Of a DNA stretch of 64,000 nucleotides, positions 22,701 through 35,580 are shown one piece after another. The first letter of the stretch is position 1, and each line of letters starts with the position of its first letter. The DNA comes from Morella rubra (taxonomy: Eukaryota; Streptophyta; Magnoliopsida; Fagales; Myricaceae): positions 18,988 through 82,987 of the forward strand of contig RXIC02000464.1 of NCBI GenBank assembly GCA_003952965.2, given 5' to 3'. The position numbers and the translations under genes were made by a program. Below the pieces are notes generated by a model, which was not told where the DNA came from, ran no database searches, and worked only from the letters and a program-made list of their open reading frames with translations.

Positions 22701-24300
22701 CCCCATAAAATGTACAGTTCTGTATTTTTCATCTGATTCTTGATGATAATAGTACTATATTGCCCATGCTGTGTATAAGGAAATTGGGGAAAAGTAAACA
22801 AAATAGATACAAGATAAAAGCCGGTCTGCATTGGACTGCCTTAATGTTCTTGTGTATGTGTCTTCTGTGCAATACATGCTTGGAACTTCCAAATTTAATT
22901 TGTCTCGGTGGAGCTTGAGGAATAGTCCAGACAGGAAGTTGATGCCTGTATTATTGGTAGAAAGTAGGAATGGGATTGGCATCTAGTTACTATTAGATCT
23001 GTCTCTACTTGCATTTTTTCTTGTGTCTGTGTGGGGGATAGACGTCCAAGGGCATAATGCTGCGTAGATTTCATGGAGCTGCCGACTTCCCCATAGAAAG
23101 TAAGCAATACCATTTCTTTTCAGAAGAAATTATTTTAACTGCATCAAAAATTGGATATTTTAATAGATAACCAATCTTTGAATCAATATGAAACATAGGT
23201 TCTGTTTACCTTGGTAGCATAGCTGCTTATCAAGTGGAGGAGTCTCTTGTGAGATTGCTTCCAAGCATTCTTCATCTGTTGTAATTTCTGGTGGTGGTTG
23301 TATTTACTGCATCACTGAAGAAAAATTGTCATGTTTTGGTTGTGGAGTTCAGATGGCTCATATAGTTAGCTAATTTGCTGCCGCTTGTTGGGCTTGATTT
23401 ATCATGCTTTTTATGTTGGTTGGAGATCAGGAGTCATGTGATGGATTGGTTTGTCGTTTGGCACATGAAAGAAGGTATTATCTGTTGCTTGATTTGGAAA
23501 TTACAAGGGTCCCAAATAATGTTATCATGTCAAACTAGTTTGGTGACCCTCGTTCCCTATACAAGTCAATATTCTGAAAGCATTTCCCTTTTGGGCATTT
23601 TTGGGCATTTTTGGACATTCTGGTGTTTATAACGCTCCTGGATCTTAAATAGGCCAAGGCTTTTTTGTGTAGATACGTCCATTAACCGACCAACATAATG
23701 TTTCTGGATTAATTGTCTGCATTCGAAACGGGCTTCTATCTAAAGTCTTTTTAAGTACTGATGTTGAGAAGAAAAAAGGCCCATAGAAAGTACTTTATGG
23801 CCTACAGAGCCTTGCTACCGACAAATGATCCCTATATTTGCTTTTAGGGCCAAGACTTTTGTTAATCCATAAAAAGTGGGAAATTCAATAAATCTGCTAA
23901 CCTTGAATATATAAAATACAACAACCAAATTTATCTCAGAGTTAAATTTCAGCAAACTTAAGCAACAAATTGAAGTTTTCCTTGCTATATATTTACATGT
24001 TTTTCTTACTGAAAAAGGCACATTATATTTACCCCCCAGTGAGAAAAAAAGATTATATTTTTCTGTGTTGCTTAATATTTGTATTTTTCTTTGTTTTGAT
24101 AAGAGAGAAGCTCTCTAGTATTGCCAATTTCCTTGAACATGGCCCTCCCATGGTTCAACGGTGAATCGTTTCCGCTGACACAAAAGAGTTACAACCCCGT
24201 TTCTCAATTGGATCGAGAAAAGGGATCGAAACAATAATTATTGGGACATCGATCAATGGCCATTGCTAAAACTTAAGAAGCACCTTGCAGCTGCATGCAG
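22701..24300. other. 3' UTR of PYRP2-like gene and intergenic sequence
   Basis: The first few hundred bases after the stop are probably 3' UTR (T-rich, with AATAGA/AATAGT-type elements). The rest contains no exon, RNA gene or element termini that I recognise. Confidence 0.5.
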
Positions 24301-24315
24301 GTCCATCCTAAAAGG

Positions 24316-24642
24316 TAATTCTGTCTCTAAATCCTTCCACTGGACTATGGGCTGCTGCAGACTATGGAAATTAATTAGACGTACGTAATCGTTGGCGTCA
24401 ATATTGATTAATTCCGGAGTGTGGCCAGAGAGTGAGATATATATATATATGTCTCCAGAACTTCCAACAAGGTTGAAGGGAAGGGTGCGAGAAGGACAAA
24501 ATTTCAATGCCTCTTTATGTAACGCAAAGCTCATATATAGGAAGAGCAAGGTACTTTAATAAAGCTCTAATTGCTAATAAGCCTAATAATATTACAATTG
24601 GCATGAACGATCTGCCAGGGATACTAAAGGGCATGCGACTTA
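24316..24642 (+). pseudogene. Subtilase fragment (catalytic-Asp region)
   Basis: Plus-strand codons match the subtilases downstream in pieces. LNPSTGLW-like residues are followed, after frame changes, by the Asp region (IVGV..DSGVWPESE reads as a decayed form), then REGQNFNASLCNAKLI and RYFNKALIANKP. There is an in-frame stop and an inserted (TA)n run. The fragment ends near a GMND..GILKGM remnant of the His region and runs into T-rich sequence. It is a relic of a third tandem gene. Confidence 0.75.
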
Positions 24643-25666
24643 TATTCCTCTTTTTTTTTTTTAAATGATTTTGGGGGGACAAGTGGGTAGCTCCGTCCTA
24701 TATATATATTATAGGCCTCTGATCATGACCAACACGAATTCTGTCTCATCGATGTTTGACTTAATTTTCTTCATGCATAAGAGATAGTTCTTAAGATGAG
24801 GCCCAAGAGTTAATGGTAGCTTGCTCACCATCTCAGAGGTCTAATAAGTTTACATTACTCCTTATATATATGCTTCTAACCCTTCAAGGAGTCAATGTAG
24901 TACTCCACCACTTACTGTGTTAATTCTGTACTTTTAATTAACTATTTACTTTCTCATTAGGAAAAGAGAAAAATTACCTTCGAATCAGTACCAGATTAAT
25001 TAAGTCCCATCGTACTTGTTTTAGGAGGATACGTACTTGTCAAATTGATGATCTAAGTTATAAGTTGGGACATCATTTTATTTGTTATGTTAATTTCCAG
25101 GATGTATATTATATGTTACAAGATGCAGTACCAGAACTGGCAGGAAATTCAGAGAGAAAATGAGAAATTGAGTAAATTGCTTCAAGAAAACTTCTAATTA
25201 AAGAAATTAAGAAGAGCGGACTGGCCGGCCGGCAGAATTATATATCCCATTTAAGCTTCCAACATTTCTTTGGCCTCGCTTGCCATGACGAGGATCTAAG
25301 GCTTTTATCTGTTTTCCATCTAACAACTAAATAGTAGTCAAATTACCCTTTCAATCTTCTGAAGATATAGCTGGGAGAAGAAAATCATGGGAAAATTATA
25401 GAACTTAATTAAGTTTTGTCCTCTATATTGTTGAGGTTACCCAATTTTGTTCCAAAACATTGAACTAGAACCCTTGATAACGAATCTTATTATTTTGTCA
25501 GAACCCTCCGATATTATTGGAGAAGAGAAAAGACCCCGTTTAGCATTTAACCAGATGAGCCGGCCGGCCTTCCATTTTCCAGATTCATCCTGCCTACTTT
25601 ACACATGTTCATGATTTCATACATAAATAGTTCAGTGCAGTTAAATTTTTGGTCAATAGAGTAACA
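24643..25666. other. Intergenic and promoter region of the subtilase pseudogene
   Basis: No gene. Two GCCGGCCGGC-like GC islands (about 25226 and 25560) stand out in AT-rich sequence. TACATAAATAG at about 25620 is a plausible TATA region for the gene starting at 25667. Confidence 0.4.
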
Positions 25667-28600
25667 ATGAAGCTAGTTAATGGAGCTCCTCCTCTTCGGC
25701 ACTTGTTCTTCTTTGTGTGCTTGTTGCCAGCTCTAAATGCTTACAAATCGAGCACCTCATTGATGAGGACCACGTATATCGTCCATATGGACAAGTCCCT
25801 CATGCCTAAAGCGTTCACTCATCATCGCACCTTGTACTCCTCCGTCATCAATTCTCTCAAGTTCACAAATCCTCCTTCGTCAATCAAATATGATCAGTCT
25901 TCACCATCACTAATATATGCCTACAGTAATGATTCTAGTGGTTTTTGTGCGCTTGTCTCTCTACATGAACTGGAGGCTTTAAAAAACTCATTAGGGTTCG
26001 TCTCAGCTTTTGAAGATGGAAGTTTCACCCTTCATACCACTCATACACCTGAGTTTCTGTCCTTGAATCCTTCCATTGGCCTATGGCTTGCTTCAGACTA
26101 CGGCAACGACGTAATCGTTGGTGTCATTGACTCCGGAGTGTGGCCAGAGATTACGAGCTTCAAAGACAGTGGTATGCCTACGGAACTTCCACAGAAGTGG
26201 AAAGGAAGGTGTGAGGAAGGACAAAGGTTCATATCCTCCTTGTGCAATGCAAAGCTCATAGGAGCCAGGTACTTCAATAAGGGCCTGATTGCTAATAAAC
26301 CTAACATTACAATTAGGATGAACTCTGCTAGGGACACTACAGGACATGGAACTTACATGCTTCTGCCATTGTTGCTGGAAATTATGTCAACGATGCAAGT
26401 TTTTTTGGCTATGGTTCTGGAACAGCAAAAGGTGTTGCACCGCGAGCTCGGTTAGCCGTTTACAAGGTTTCTTGGCACGAAGGAAGATATATCTCTGATG
26501 CTGTAGCTGGTATTTACCAAGCCATTTTTGATGGTGTTGATATAATTTCTATGTCTTTGAGTCCTGAAAAAATAGTTCCACCACACAGGGATGCTTTTGC
26601 AAAAGCTACATTTGCGGCGATGGAGAAGGGAGTGCTTGTTTCAACTTCAGCTGGAAATATAGGCCGTCTAGGCAATGAAATAGTGCAGAATGGATACCCA
26701 TGGGTCCTAACTGTCACCGCAGGCACAACTGATCGTTGGTATGCTGGATCTTTGACTTTAGAAAATGGGTTGACCATTGAGGGATGGACTCTTTTTGTTG
26801 GCAATGTATTCAATGGTACCTTGCATTTGCTGTACGACAAAAGGCGATTGATGTGTGACGAGGCCTTATCCAACGTCTCTGATCATGGCATTATTATTTG
26901 TCATGGGTATATTCCTCTTTCTGATCAAATGAAGAATGTCGCCAAGTCACCAGTACAAGGAGCTATATTTATTGCCAATAGATCTATACAAGCTGAAATA
27001 GGGGTTCGGCTATTGTGCTGAGGGCTATTATGCTGACGAGTGCAGAGGGATGGTCAGGATCTAAACTTCATGATCTAATGGCTGTTAAGTCGCCACCTCA
27101 ATTAAAAAGACTTTACCCGAATTCTAAAATACCCGACCCAGCTCCCATGTAGATGACCCGCGATTTTATTCAAAACCGAACTGTCCTCTTCTTCGCACAG
27201 CCGTCGCCCAGCTCCCACGCAGCCACCCAACTCTGTCCCAACTCCCCGTCGCACCCAGTGGAATGAGAGCAAATGAAATCCATCTTTGAATCTCTCTTCA
27301 AACTTAGAAAGAGAAGCTTTAGTCATGACAATCAAGCACCCAAAACCAGGGACATTTTCATCTGCAATTCACAGATACATGACAGATTAGAGCATCAAAT
27401 GACACTCTAATTCACTTGCCCATTCAACAAAAGCAAGAAGCACTTCTGCATTTCGGTTATAGTACATATGACCCGAATGATGTAAGTGCAGAATATAGAA
27501 GGGGTGCCATTAATGAATCAGGCCACTTGGGTGCAGAACGAAAAAGTATGGCTTCATTAAGTATTGCGTTGATCGACCCAGCAGAATGAACACAAACCTA
27601 AATGCATCGTTTACCCCCGGAATGTCTAAAAGCAGTTCTACTAATTTTAGCATTATGACATGAAACTTAAATATCCATCATCTTAAACAGAGCCAAAAAA
27701 AAACTCTTTTTTGTTTTCCACTAGCTACATTCTTGAACTAGTAAGTCAATTCCAAGCGCCTGGAACACAAAGTGCAGAAATACTCTCTTGATCTTGACGC
27801 AGATAGGTAGAAAACAGCAGTTCCACTGCCTATCGACATCCGAGGCTCGCACTTTGCCTCCACGGGAGGGGCATGACCCAGACGCTTGCTGCCTCCCCAA
27901 TTCCTTCTCTTTCCCATCGCACACGAACAAAAACCACATTTCCTTCCTCTGCTTCTAGGACGGAGCTGGGTGGCTGGGAGAGGTGCGAAGAAGAGGCTGA
28001 TTTGGGTTTTGTTTTCGCTGGGTCAGTTTGCGGGTCATCTGCAATGAAACAGGTAGGTTCATCTCAAATTGGGTTAGTTCATGGTCAAGGTATTTTAATT
28101 GACGTGGCTTGTTAGCAGCCATTGGATTTTGAAAATTTGATCCTACCCGTCCATCAGTAGCCATCAGCACCTTAAAGATCAGCACGATAACCGAACTCTT
28201 CTATATGCTAATGCATTAAGAGGTCCTTCGTTGTTTCCTGGTATTTTGAAACCTGATGTAATGGCACCTGGCTTTCAAGTGATGTCTGCATGGCCCTCAC
28301 ATACTAAGATATTTAAAGGTGAGCAACAATTTTATAATCGTTTCAATATATTTGTCTGGGACATCTGCAGCTTGCCCACATGCTTCTGGTGTAGCTGCCC
28401 TTCTCAAAGGAGTACACCCGGAATGGAGTCCAAGTGCTATAAAGTCTGCAATTATGACCACTGCAGACCCATATGATAGTACTCATAGCCCTATCAAGGA
28501 TAGCAGCAATAATTTGGTTGCTTCTCCCTTAGCCATGGGTGCAGGTCAAATTCAACCAAATCAAGCACTTGATCCAGGTTTGATTTATGATGCGAGCCCA

Positions 28601-29044
28601 CAAGACTATACCGATTTCTTATGCTCTATGAACTTTACCAAGGAGCAAATCTGGAGCATTATTGGTTCGAAAAAACATAGTTGCTTAAAGCGAAATCCCG
28701 ATTTCAATTATCCAGCGTTTGTTGTTTCAAAAGGTGATAATGGAACATCAGATGTTCAAAACTTTCGAAGAACTGTCACTAATGCTGGAGAAGGCGCTGC
28801 GACCTAGAAGGCCATGGTGAAATCTCCAGAAGGTTCAAGGGTTGAAGTTTCGCCAATGACGTTGATCTTTAGGAAGAAGTATGAGAAGCAGTCATATAAC
28901 GTGACAATTATAACATATGAAGGAAACAACGAGGGAGATGAAGTCCCATTTGGTGAACTTATTTGGGTTGAACGGACTGGAAATCATAGGGTGAGGAGCC
29001 CCATTGTCATCTCACCTGATATCCCCATAGTTAGCACGGACTAG
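25667..29044 (+). pseudogene. Subtilisin-like protease pseudogene with MULE insertion
   Basis: Originally a secreted plant S8A protease. It has a signal peptide (MKLVNG...LRHLFFFVCLLPAL), an I9 propeptide (YIVHMDKSLMPKAF...HTTHTPEFL), catalytic Asp in VIVGVIDSGVWPE, His in RDTTGHGT, the oxyanion Asn in STSAGN, Ser in GTSAACPHASG and a C-terminal fibronectin-III-like domain. The breaks are a 1-nt deletion right after the His motif (about 26355), a roughly 1.2-kb insertion at 27001-28198 with loss of about 150 bp of host sequence, a 1-nt insertion before the Ser motif (about 28347) and an in-frame TAG at 28805. The ATG at 25667 is chosen because the earlier frame start is TTG. The nearest relative is the gene at 33278. 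Its 3' end is repeated at 31058 onward. Confidence 0.9.
27001..28198. mobile_element. MULE-like element with long inverted termini, ~1.2 kb
   Basis: The left end (GGTTCGGCTATTGTGCTGAG) and the reverse complement of the right end (AGTTCGGTTATCGTGCTGAT) align. Similarity continues inward for well over 100 bp, for example ATGGCTGTTAAGTCGCC versus ATGGCTGCTAACAAGCC and CCTCTTCTTCGCAC on both sides. Long TIRs fit Mutator-like elements. A 9-bp target duplication is not found; the adjacent host deletion may have removed it. There is no transposase. The interior (about 27250-27900) could be captured host sequence (Pack-MULE), unproven. Confidence 0.65.
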
Positions 29045-30936
29045 CGGGTACGTACACGTTTCCATGTGGTAGAATTTCTGATGAATGCTGAATAGGAGGG
29101 GATCGCACTAGCTTTGAATAGAATTATCATGATCTTCTAGTTTAATTATTATTTTTCTCCAATTGCAAGTCACAATTGAAGTTAGATGGACACAAAAAAT
29201 TCAATGCATGATGTGATTCGAATAAAGAATTATAAAGTATCTTTGTCCGTTCGGATAGTATTTAATTTAATACTTAGATGAGTCGAGAATATAAGAAAAA
29301 ATTTACTCAAAATTTAGAGCTACTAGTACATTGCATCATATTAAGTTGTGAGGAAAAACCATTGAACAGTGCATTTTGGTTACCATATAGGGACAAAGAA
29401 TATCCCATTGATCAATGGAGCAAAAAAACATGCAGGTAATATCGAATTAGTTAATTATTAATTCTAAGCAATAAGCCATATATAGCAAGTTTATTTTTTT
29501 CAACTGCCACAGGAGTACAAGGACTCGATCGTACGTACAGATAAACGTTGTTGTTTACTCATGCATTACATGCATGTGGTTTTTTCCAATTCTCGAAGGG
29601 ACAGGATCCATACTCCTACATTTACTTTATTCTTACAAAAAGAAAAAGAAAAACAGGAAGAGTTTTTTTTAATCATTAATTTTTTTTAGTTTTATATATA
29701 TTTGAAAAAAAATCATTTTGCGCTTTTAAACTATCAAAATAATCTTAAATAGAGAGTCTCAATTATCAACTTTGACACATTGAACCTCCAATATTTCAAA
29801 ATCAATCAATTTGTACCGTGAAATAAAATATGACGGTCAAAACCATGTCAAATGGCTCATTTATAACACATGTGTACGATTTTGAAGACTTAATCTTTTA
29901 GAGACACAAATTGATAAAATTTGGTAACTCTAGAACTAAATGTGTCAAAGTTGATAGTTAGTACTTTTGTTTGAGATTACTTTGATAGTTTGAGAGCGGC
30001 CTTTCCTCTATATACTTCCATCTTATTTGTTGCAGGAAGATATATAATTCTCAAATATCTGTTTTTATTGGTTTGCCAAGAGCCATATATTTGTATTATT
30101 CGACCCAGTCGATTGTATCGAAGAATTACGCTTAGGTTTTTGTGTGCATTCAGATTAAGTTGAGATATTATTCAACTTATTATTAGGGCTAGAAATATGT
30201 GCCGTTAAAACGGAACGAAAAGACAAACTATATACGTACGAGATTCGATACGACGAACTTGATAGTTTAGACTTTTGGAGGCCACACAAAGCTGTAATTA
30301 ATTTTCTCTGTTTCGGTTCATGTGACTGGACAATTTGGCTTGACAATTGAAAAGTTGTCCTTTAACTCCTTATAGTGTACTTGGGCAAACTTGGATGGAC
30401 CATACGGCCGTAGCAACAAAACTGTCTCTGCATCGATGACAGTGGACAGTAGTAGTACTACTGTTTAATCCACACTTCTGATCGAAAATTAAGGAGATGA
30501 AAAGTTTATGCAATTGAAAGAGACCCAAAGAAATGAGATTAGACCGGTCCGCAACGCTTCGACCCACAACAACGGAGATCGATAATGTGTTATAGATTAC
30601 AGAAGCAGTGGTTAGAAGTCTGCTAAAGACATCAAACTTTAGCTATTAAAGCAATAAGTAGAGCTTAGGATATTATACATCGGAATATTCCTTCCATGGT
30701 GTCTGGTCCAGGACAGAACCTTAATCCAATCAACTTGAGTGTATCCTTTACGATTAATTGTATACAATCTGACAAGAACAACATAACTATATATATATAT
30801 AACGTTGAGACAGCTTGCCTTACAAGAAGGAAATGGCCGTAGGAAAACTGGCTCTAGAAAGATACTGCACTGTTAAATGACGACCTTTCGAGTGAAGGCA
30901 CATAGAATATATTGCTCGTTTCAAATTGGACCTCTA
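28950..30936. repeat. 2-kb direct repeat, copy 1
   Basis: Contains the last about 95 bp of the subtilase pseudogene and its downstream intergenic DNA. From about 29990 to 30858 it is identical to 32092-32959. The tail 30858-30936 matches 32959-33104 with several short stretches missing. No gene is seen inside; the minus-strand frames at 30155-30346 and 30370-30567 are short and have no domain. Confidence 0.85.
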
Positions 30937-31057
30937 AATGGCCAATATAGAACAAATGGAAAGTCTCCAGGGCACTATATATATATTAGAGGCGCCATTA
31001 ACTATGATTAAAAGACGACCTTTGCTTTCGTTGAAAAGCATTGAATTTCTGGCTTAT

Positions 31058-33104
31058 ATGAAGACTTCGCCAATGACGTTGATGGCAGTGTTTATAACAT
31101 ATTGAAGTCTTTGGTGAACTTATTTGGGTTGAACGGACTGGAAATCATAGGGTGAGGAGCCCCATTGTCATCTCACCTGATATCCCCATAGTTAGCACGG
31201 ACTAGCGGGTACGTACACGTTTCCATGTGGTAGAATTTCTGATGAATGCTGAATAGGAGGGGATCGCACTAGCTTTGAATAGAATTATCATGATCTTCTA
31301 GTTTAATTATTATTTTTCTCCAATTGCAAGTCACAATTGAAGTTAGATGGACACAAAAAATTCAATGCATGATGTGATTCGAATAAAGAATTATAAAGTA
31401 TCTTTGTCCGTTCGGATAGTATTTAATTTAATACTTAGATGAGTCGAGAATATAAGAAAAAATTTACTCAAAATTTAGAGCTACTAGTACATTGCATCAT
31501 ATTAAGTTGTGAGGAAAAACCATTGAACAGTGCATTTTGGTTACCATATAGGGACAAAGAATATCCCATTGATCAATGGAGCAAAAAAACATGCAGGTAA
31601 TATCGAATTAGTTAATTATTAATTCTAAGCAATAAGCCATATATAGCAAGTTTATTTTTTTCAACTGCCACAGGAGTACAAGGACTCGATCGTACGTACA
31701 GATAAACGTTGTTGTTTACTCATGCATTACATGCATGTGGTTTTTTCCAATTCTCGAAGGACAGGATCCATACTCCTACATTTACTATTCTTACAAAAAG
31801 CAGGAAGAGTTTTTTTTAATCATTAATTTTTTAGTTTTATATATATTTGAAAAAAAATCATTTTGCGCTTTTAACTATAAAATAATCTTAAATCTCAATT
31901 ATCAACTTTGACACATTGAACCTCGTCAATTGTACCGCAAATATGACGGTCATGTCAAATGGCTCATTTATAACACATGTGTACTTTGAAGACTTAATCT
32001 TTTAGAGACAAATTGATAAAATTTGGTAACTCTAGAACTAAATGTGTCAAAGTTGATAGTTAGTACTTTTGTTTGAGATTACTTTGATAGTTTGAGAGCG
32101 GCCTTTCCTCTATATACTTCCATCTTATTTGTTGCAGGAAGATATATAATTCTCAAATATCTGTTTTTATTGGTTTGCCAAGAGCCATATATTTGTATTA
32201 TTCGACCCAGTCGATTGTATCGAAGAATTACGCTTAGGTTTTTGTGTGCATTCAGATTAAGTTGAGATATTATTCAACTTATTATTAGGGCTAGAAATAT
32301 GTGCCGTTAAAACGGAACGAAAAGACAAACTATATACGTACGAGATTCGATACGACGAACTTGATAGTTTAGACTTTTGGAGGCCACACAAAGCTGTAAT
32401 TAATTTTCTCTGTTTCGGTTCATGTGACTGGACAATTTGGCTTGACAATTGAAAAGTTGTCCTTTAACTCCTTATAGTGTACTTGGGCAAACTTGGATGG
32501 ACCATACGGCCGTAGCAACAAAACTGTCTCTGCATCGATGACAGTGGACAGTAGTAGTACTACTGTTTAATCCACACTTCTGATCGAAAATTAAGGAGAT
32601 GAAAAGTTTATGCAATTGAAAGAGACCCAAAGAAATGAGATTAGACCGGTCCGCAACGCTTCGACCCACAACAACGGAGATCGATAATGTGTTATAGATT
32701 ACAGAAGCAGTGGTTAGAAGTCTGCTAAAGACATCAAACTTTAGCTATTAAAGCAATAAGTAGAGCTTAGGATATTATACATCGGAATATTCCTTCCATG
32801 GTGTCTGGTCCAGGACAGAACCTTAATCCAATCAACTTGAGTGTATCCTTTACGATTAATTGTATACAATCTGACAAGAACAACATAACTATATATATAT
32901 ATAACGTTGAGACAGCTTGCCTTACAAGAAGGAAATGGCCGTAGGAAAACTGGCTCTAGCATCAAAGATATGGGCACTGGCTAGGCTTAGGCGCCAAAAT
33001 TAAAACAATGTTAAATTAGACGACCTTTCGAGTGAGACTGGAGAGCACATAGAATATATTGTTCTCTTATGCTAAGATGGTGATTTCAAATTGGACCTCT
33101 TGAT
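31058..33104. repeat. 2-kb direct repeat, copy 2
   Basis: Starts with a shortened version of the subtilase pseudogene 3' end (CGCCAATGACGTTGAT and then patchy pieces), becomes identical from 31111 and runs to the promoter side of the gene at 33278. Between about 31760 and 32010 many 1-10-base pieces present in copy 1 are missing, while the rest is identical. That uneven pattern is unusual for ordinary divergence. Confidence 0.85.
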
Positions 33105-33277
33105 CATAAGTATTATTTTTGGCGAAATCCTCGACAATTAATTAATAGAACAATGTAGAATACTTTTTAAGTCTGACGTTAAATTAACAAACAGTTGGCC
33201 TGATGGTACAATTTCCTACACAAGTAGAGCATGCTTTTCACTGGAAAGCTAAAATTTTGGTCGTTGAAGGAGCATTA

Positions 33278-35580
33278 ATGGGGTTTGTTAATGGCGTTCC
33301 ACTTCGGCACTTATTCTTTCTTGTATCATGCTTGCTGCTAGCCCTACGTGCTGAATCAACCTCATCATTGATAAGGAGGACCGCATATATGGTCCACATG
33401 GACACATCCCTCATGCCTAAAGCCTTCAAGGATCATCACACCTGGTACTCCTCCACCATTGATTCTCTCAAGTTTAACAATTCAGGTTTCGAGAATTATC
33501 AATCCTCCTCACCGTCGCTTATATATGCCTATGACCACGCTTTGAGCGGGTTTTGTGCTCTTTTCTCTTTACAAGAACTTCAAGATTTAAAAAAGTCAGT
33601 AGGGTTCATCTCAGCATTCAAAGATAGCAGTTTCACTCTCCATACTACTCATACACCTGAGTTTTTGTCTCTAAATCCTTCCACTGGCCTATGGCCTGCG
33701 TCAAATTATGGGGAAGACGTAATCGTTGGTGTCATTGACTCTGGAGTGTGGCCAGAGAGTGAGAGTTTTAAAGACAATGGTATGTCTCCAAAGCTTCCAA
33801 AAAAGTGGAAGGGGATGTGCGTGGAAGGACAAAGCTTCAATTCCTCCTTATGTAATGCAAAGCTCATAGGAGTCAGGTACTTCAATAAAGCTCTAACAAA
33901 CCTAATATTAAAATTAGCATGAACTCTGCTAGGGACACTAGAGGGCATGGAACATATACTGCTTCCATTGCTGCTGGAAATTATGTAGCAGGTGCAAACT
34001 TTTTTGGCTATGCTTCTGGAATAGCTAAAGGTATTGCACCACGAGCTAGATTAGCAGTTTACAAGGTTTCTTGGAACGAAGGAAGATACGTCTATGATGC
34101 TGCAGCTGCAATTGACCAAGCCATTGCTGATGGTGTTGATATAATTTCCATGTCTCTGAGTCGTCCAAAAAATGTCCCACTTCAGAGGGATCTTTTAGCA
34201 AAAGCTACATTTGGTGCAATGGCGAATGGAGTATTAGTCTCATCTTCAGCTGGAAATAAAGGAACCGACGGTGAAATATTACAAAATGGATACCCATGGG
34301 TCCTAACTGTCACAGCAGGCACCACAGATCGTTGGTATACCGGAACTCTGGCTCTAGAAAATGGGTTGAGCATTACTGGATGGACTCTTTTCATAGGCAA
34401 CATATCCAATTACAGAAGCTTGCCACTAGTGTATGAAAAGAGGCGATTTATGTGTGACAGGGCCTTATGGGAAATCCCTATTGGAATTATTATCTGCAAT
34501 GGATATCTTCCTCTTTCTCATCAAATACAAAATATTGCTCAGTACCGTGTCTGGGGGGCTGTATTTATAGCCAATAAATCTATATCATCTGAAATAGAAA
34601 ATACACAACATACGATACCTTGCCCTTGTATGATAATCAGCTCAAGAGATGCACTGGCTTTACTGGAATATGTAGAATCAACCAACTCGCCCTTGGCTAG
34701 GATGACATTCCATCAGACTGTTGAAGGGATAAAGCCTGCACCAATCGTATCTGCTAATGCGTTAAGAGGTCCTTCGTTGTTATTTCCAGGGATTTTGAAA
34801 CCTGATGTATTGGCACCTGGCACACTAGTATTGGCTGCATGGCCTTCAAAATTGAAAATGGAAAAAGGTTGGCGAACCTTTTATAGTCGTTACAATATTT
34901 TGTCTGGGACATCTATGGCTTGCCCACATGCAAGTGGCGTAGCTGCGCTTCTCAAAGGTGCACACCCAGAGTGGAGTCCAAGTGGTATACGATCGGCTAT
35001 TATGACTACTGCAAACCCACTTGATAATACTCACAGCCCGATCAAGGACAACATGAATAACCTGGCTGCTTCGCCGTTGGCAATGGGAGCAGGTCAAATC
35101 CAACCAAATGAAGCACTTGATCCAGGTTTGATTTATGATGCAACTCCACAAGACTATGTGAATCTCTTATGCTCGATGAACTTTACTACGGAAGAAATCT
35201 CAAGCTTTACTCGATCAAGAAATCATAATTGCTCAACGCCATCTTCCGATTTCAATTATCCAGCGTTTGTTGTTTCGAGACATGACAACGTTACACCAAT
35301 CGTTCAGAAGTTTCAAAGAACTGTCACTAATGTTGGAGAAGGCGCTGCAACCTACAAGGCCAGGGTGACATATCCAGAAGGTTCAACGGTTGAAGTTTTA
35401 CCGGGGGAATTGATCTTCAGAAAGAAGTATGAGAAGCAATCATATAATGTCACCATAAGCCACAAAGGGAACAATGATGGAGAAATCTCATTTGGTGCAC
35501 TTATTTGGGTTGAACAAAATGGAAATCGTGCGGTCAGGAGCCCCATTGTGATCTCACCTGCTATATATCCACGTGAATAG
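33278..35580 (+). CDS. Subtilisin-like serine protease (S8A), one frameshift
   Basis: Secreted plant subtilase with a family-typical length of about 769 residues if the frame is read through. It has a signal peptide (residues 1 to about 25), propeptide I9 (about 36-127), catalytic Asp154 (GVIDSGVWPE), His in RDTRGHGTYTAS (codon at 33946), oxyanion Asn in SSSAGNKG, a PA-type insertion, Ser in LSGTSMACPHASG (34912) and a C-terminal Fn3-like domain (FNYPAFVV...VTNVGEGAATYKARV). The ATG at 33278 is preferred over 33203 because the signal peptide follows it directly. Compared with the pseudogene at 25667, about 7 nt are missing near 33891-33900, so the N-terminal frame stops at 33922 while 33919-35580 stays open for 553 codons. 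Either a recent pseudogene or a sequence error. Closest type by pattern: SBT1/tomato SBT3-like. Such enzymes process apoplastic proteins. Confidence 0.88.

Noticed and set aside
26093-26347. Minus-strand frames over the subtilase pseudogene, similar at 24253-24549 and 33706-33948
   Set aside because: They recur only because they are antisense to the conserved protease core, not because of an antisense gene family.
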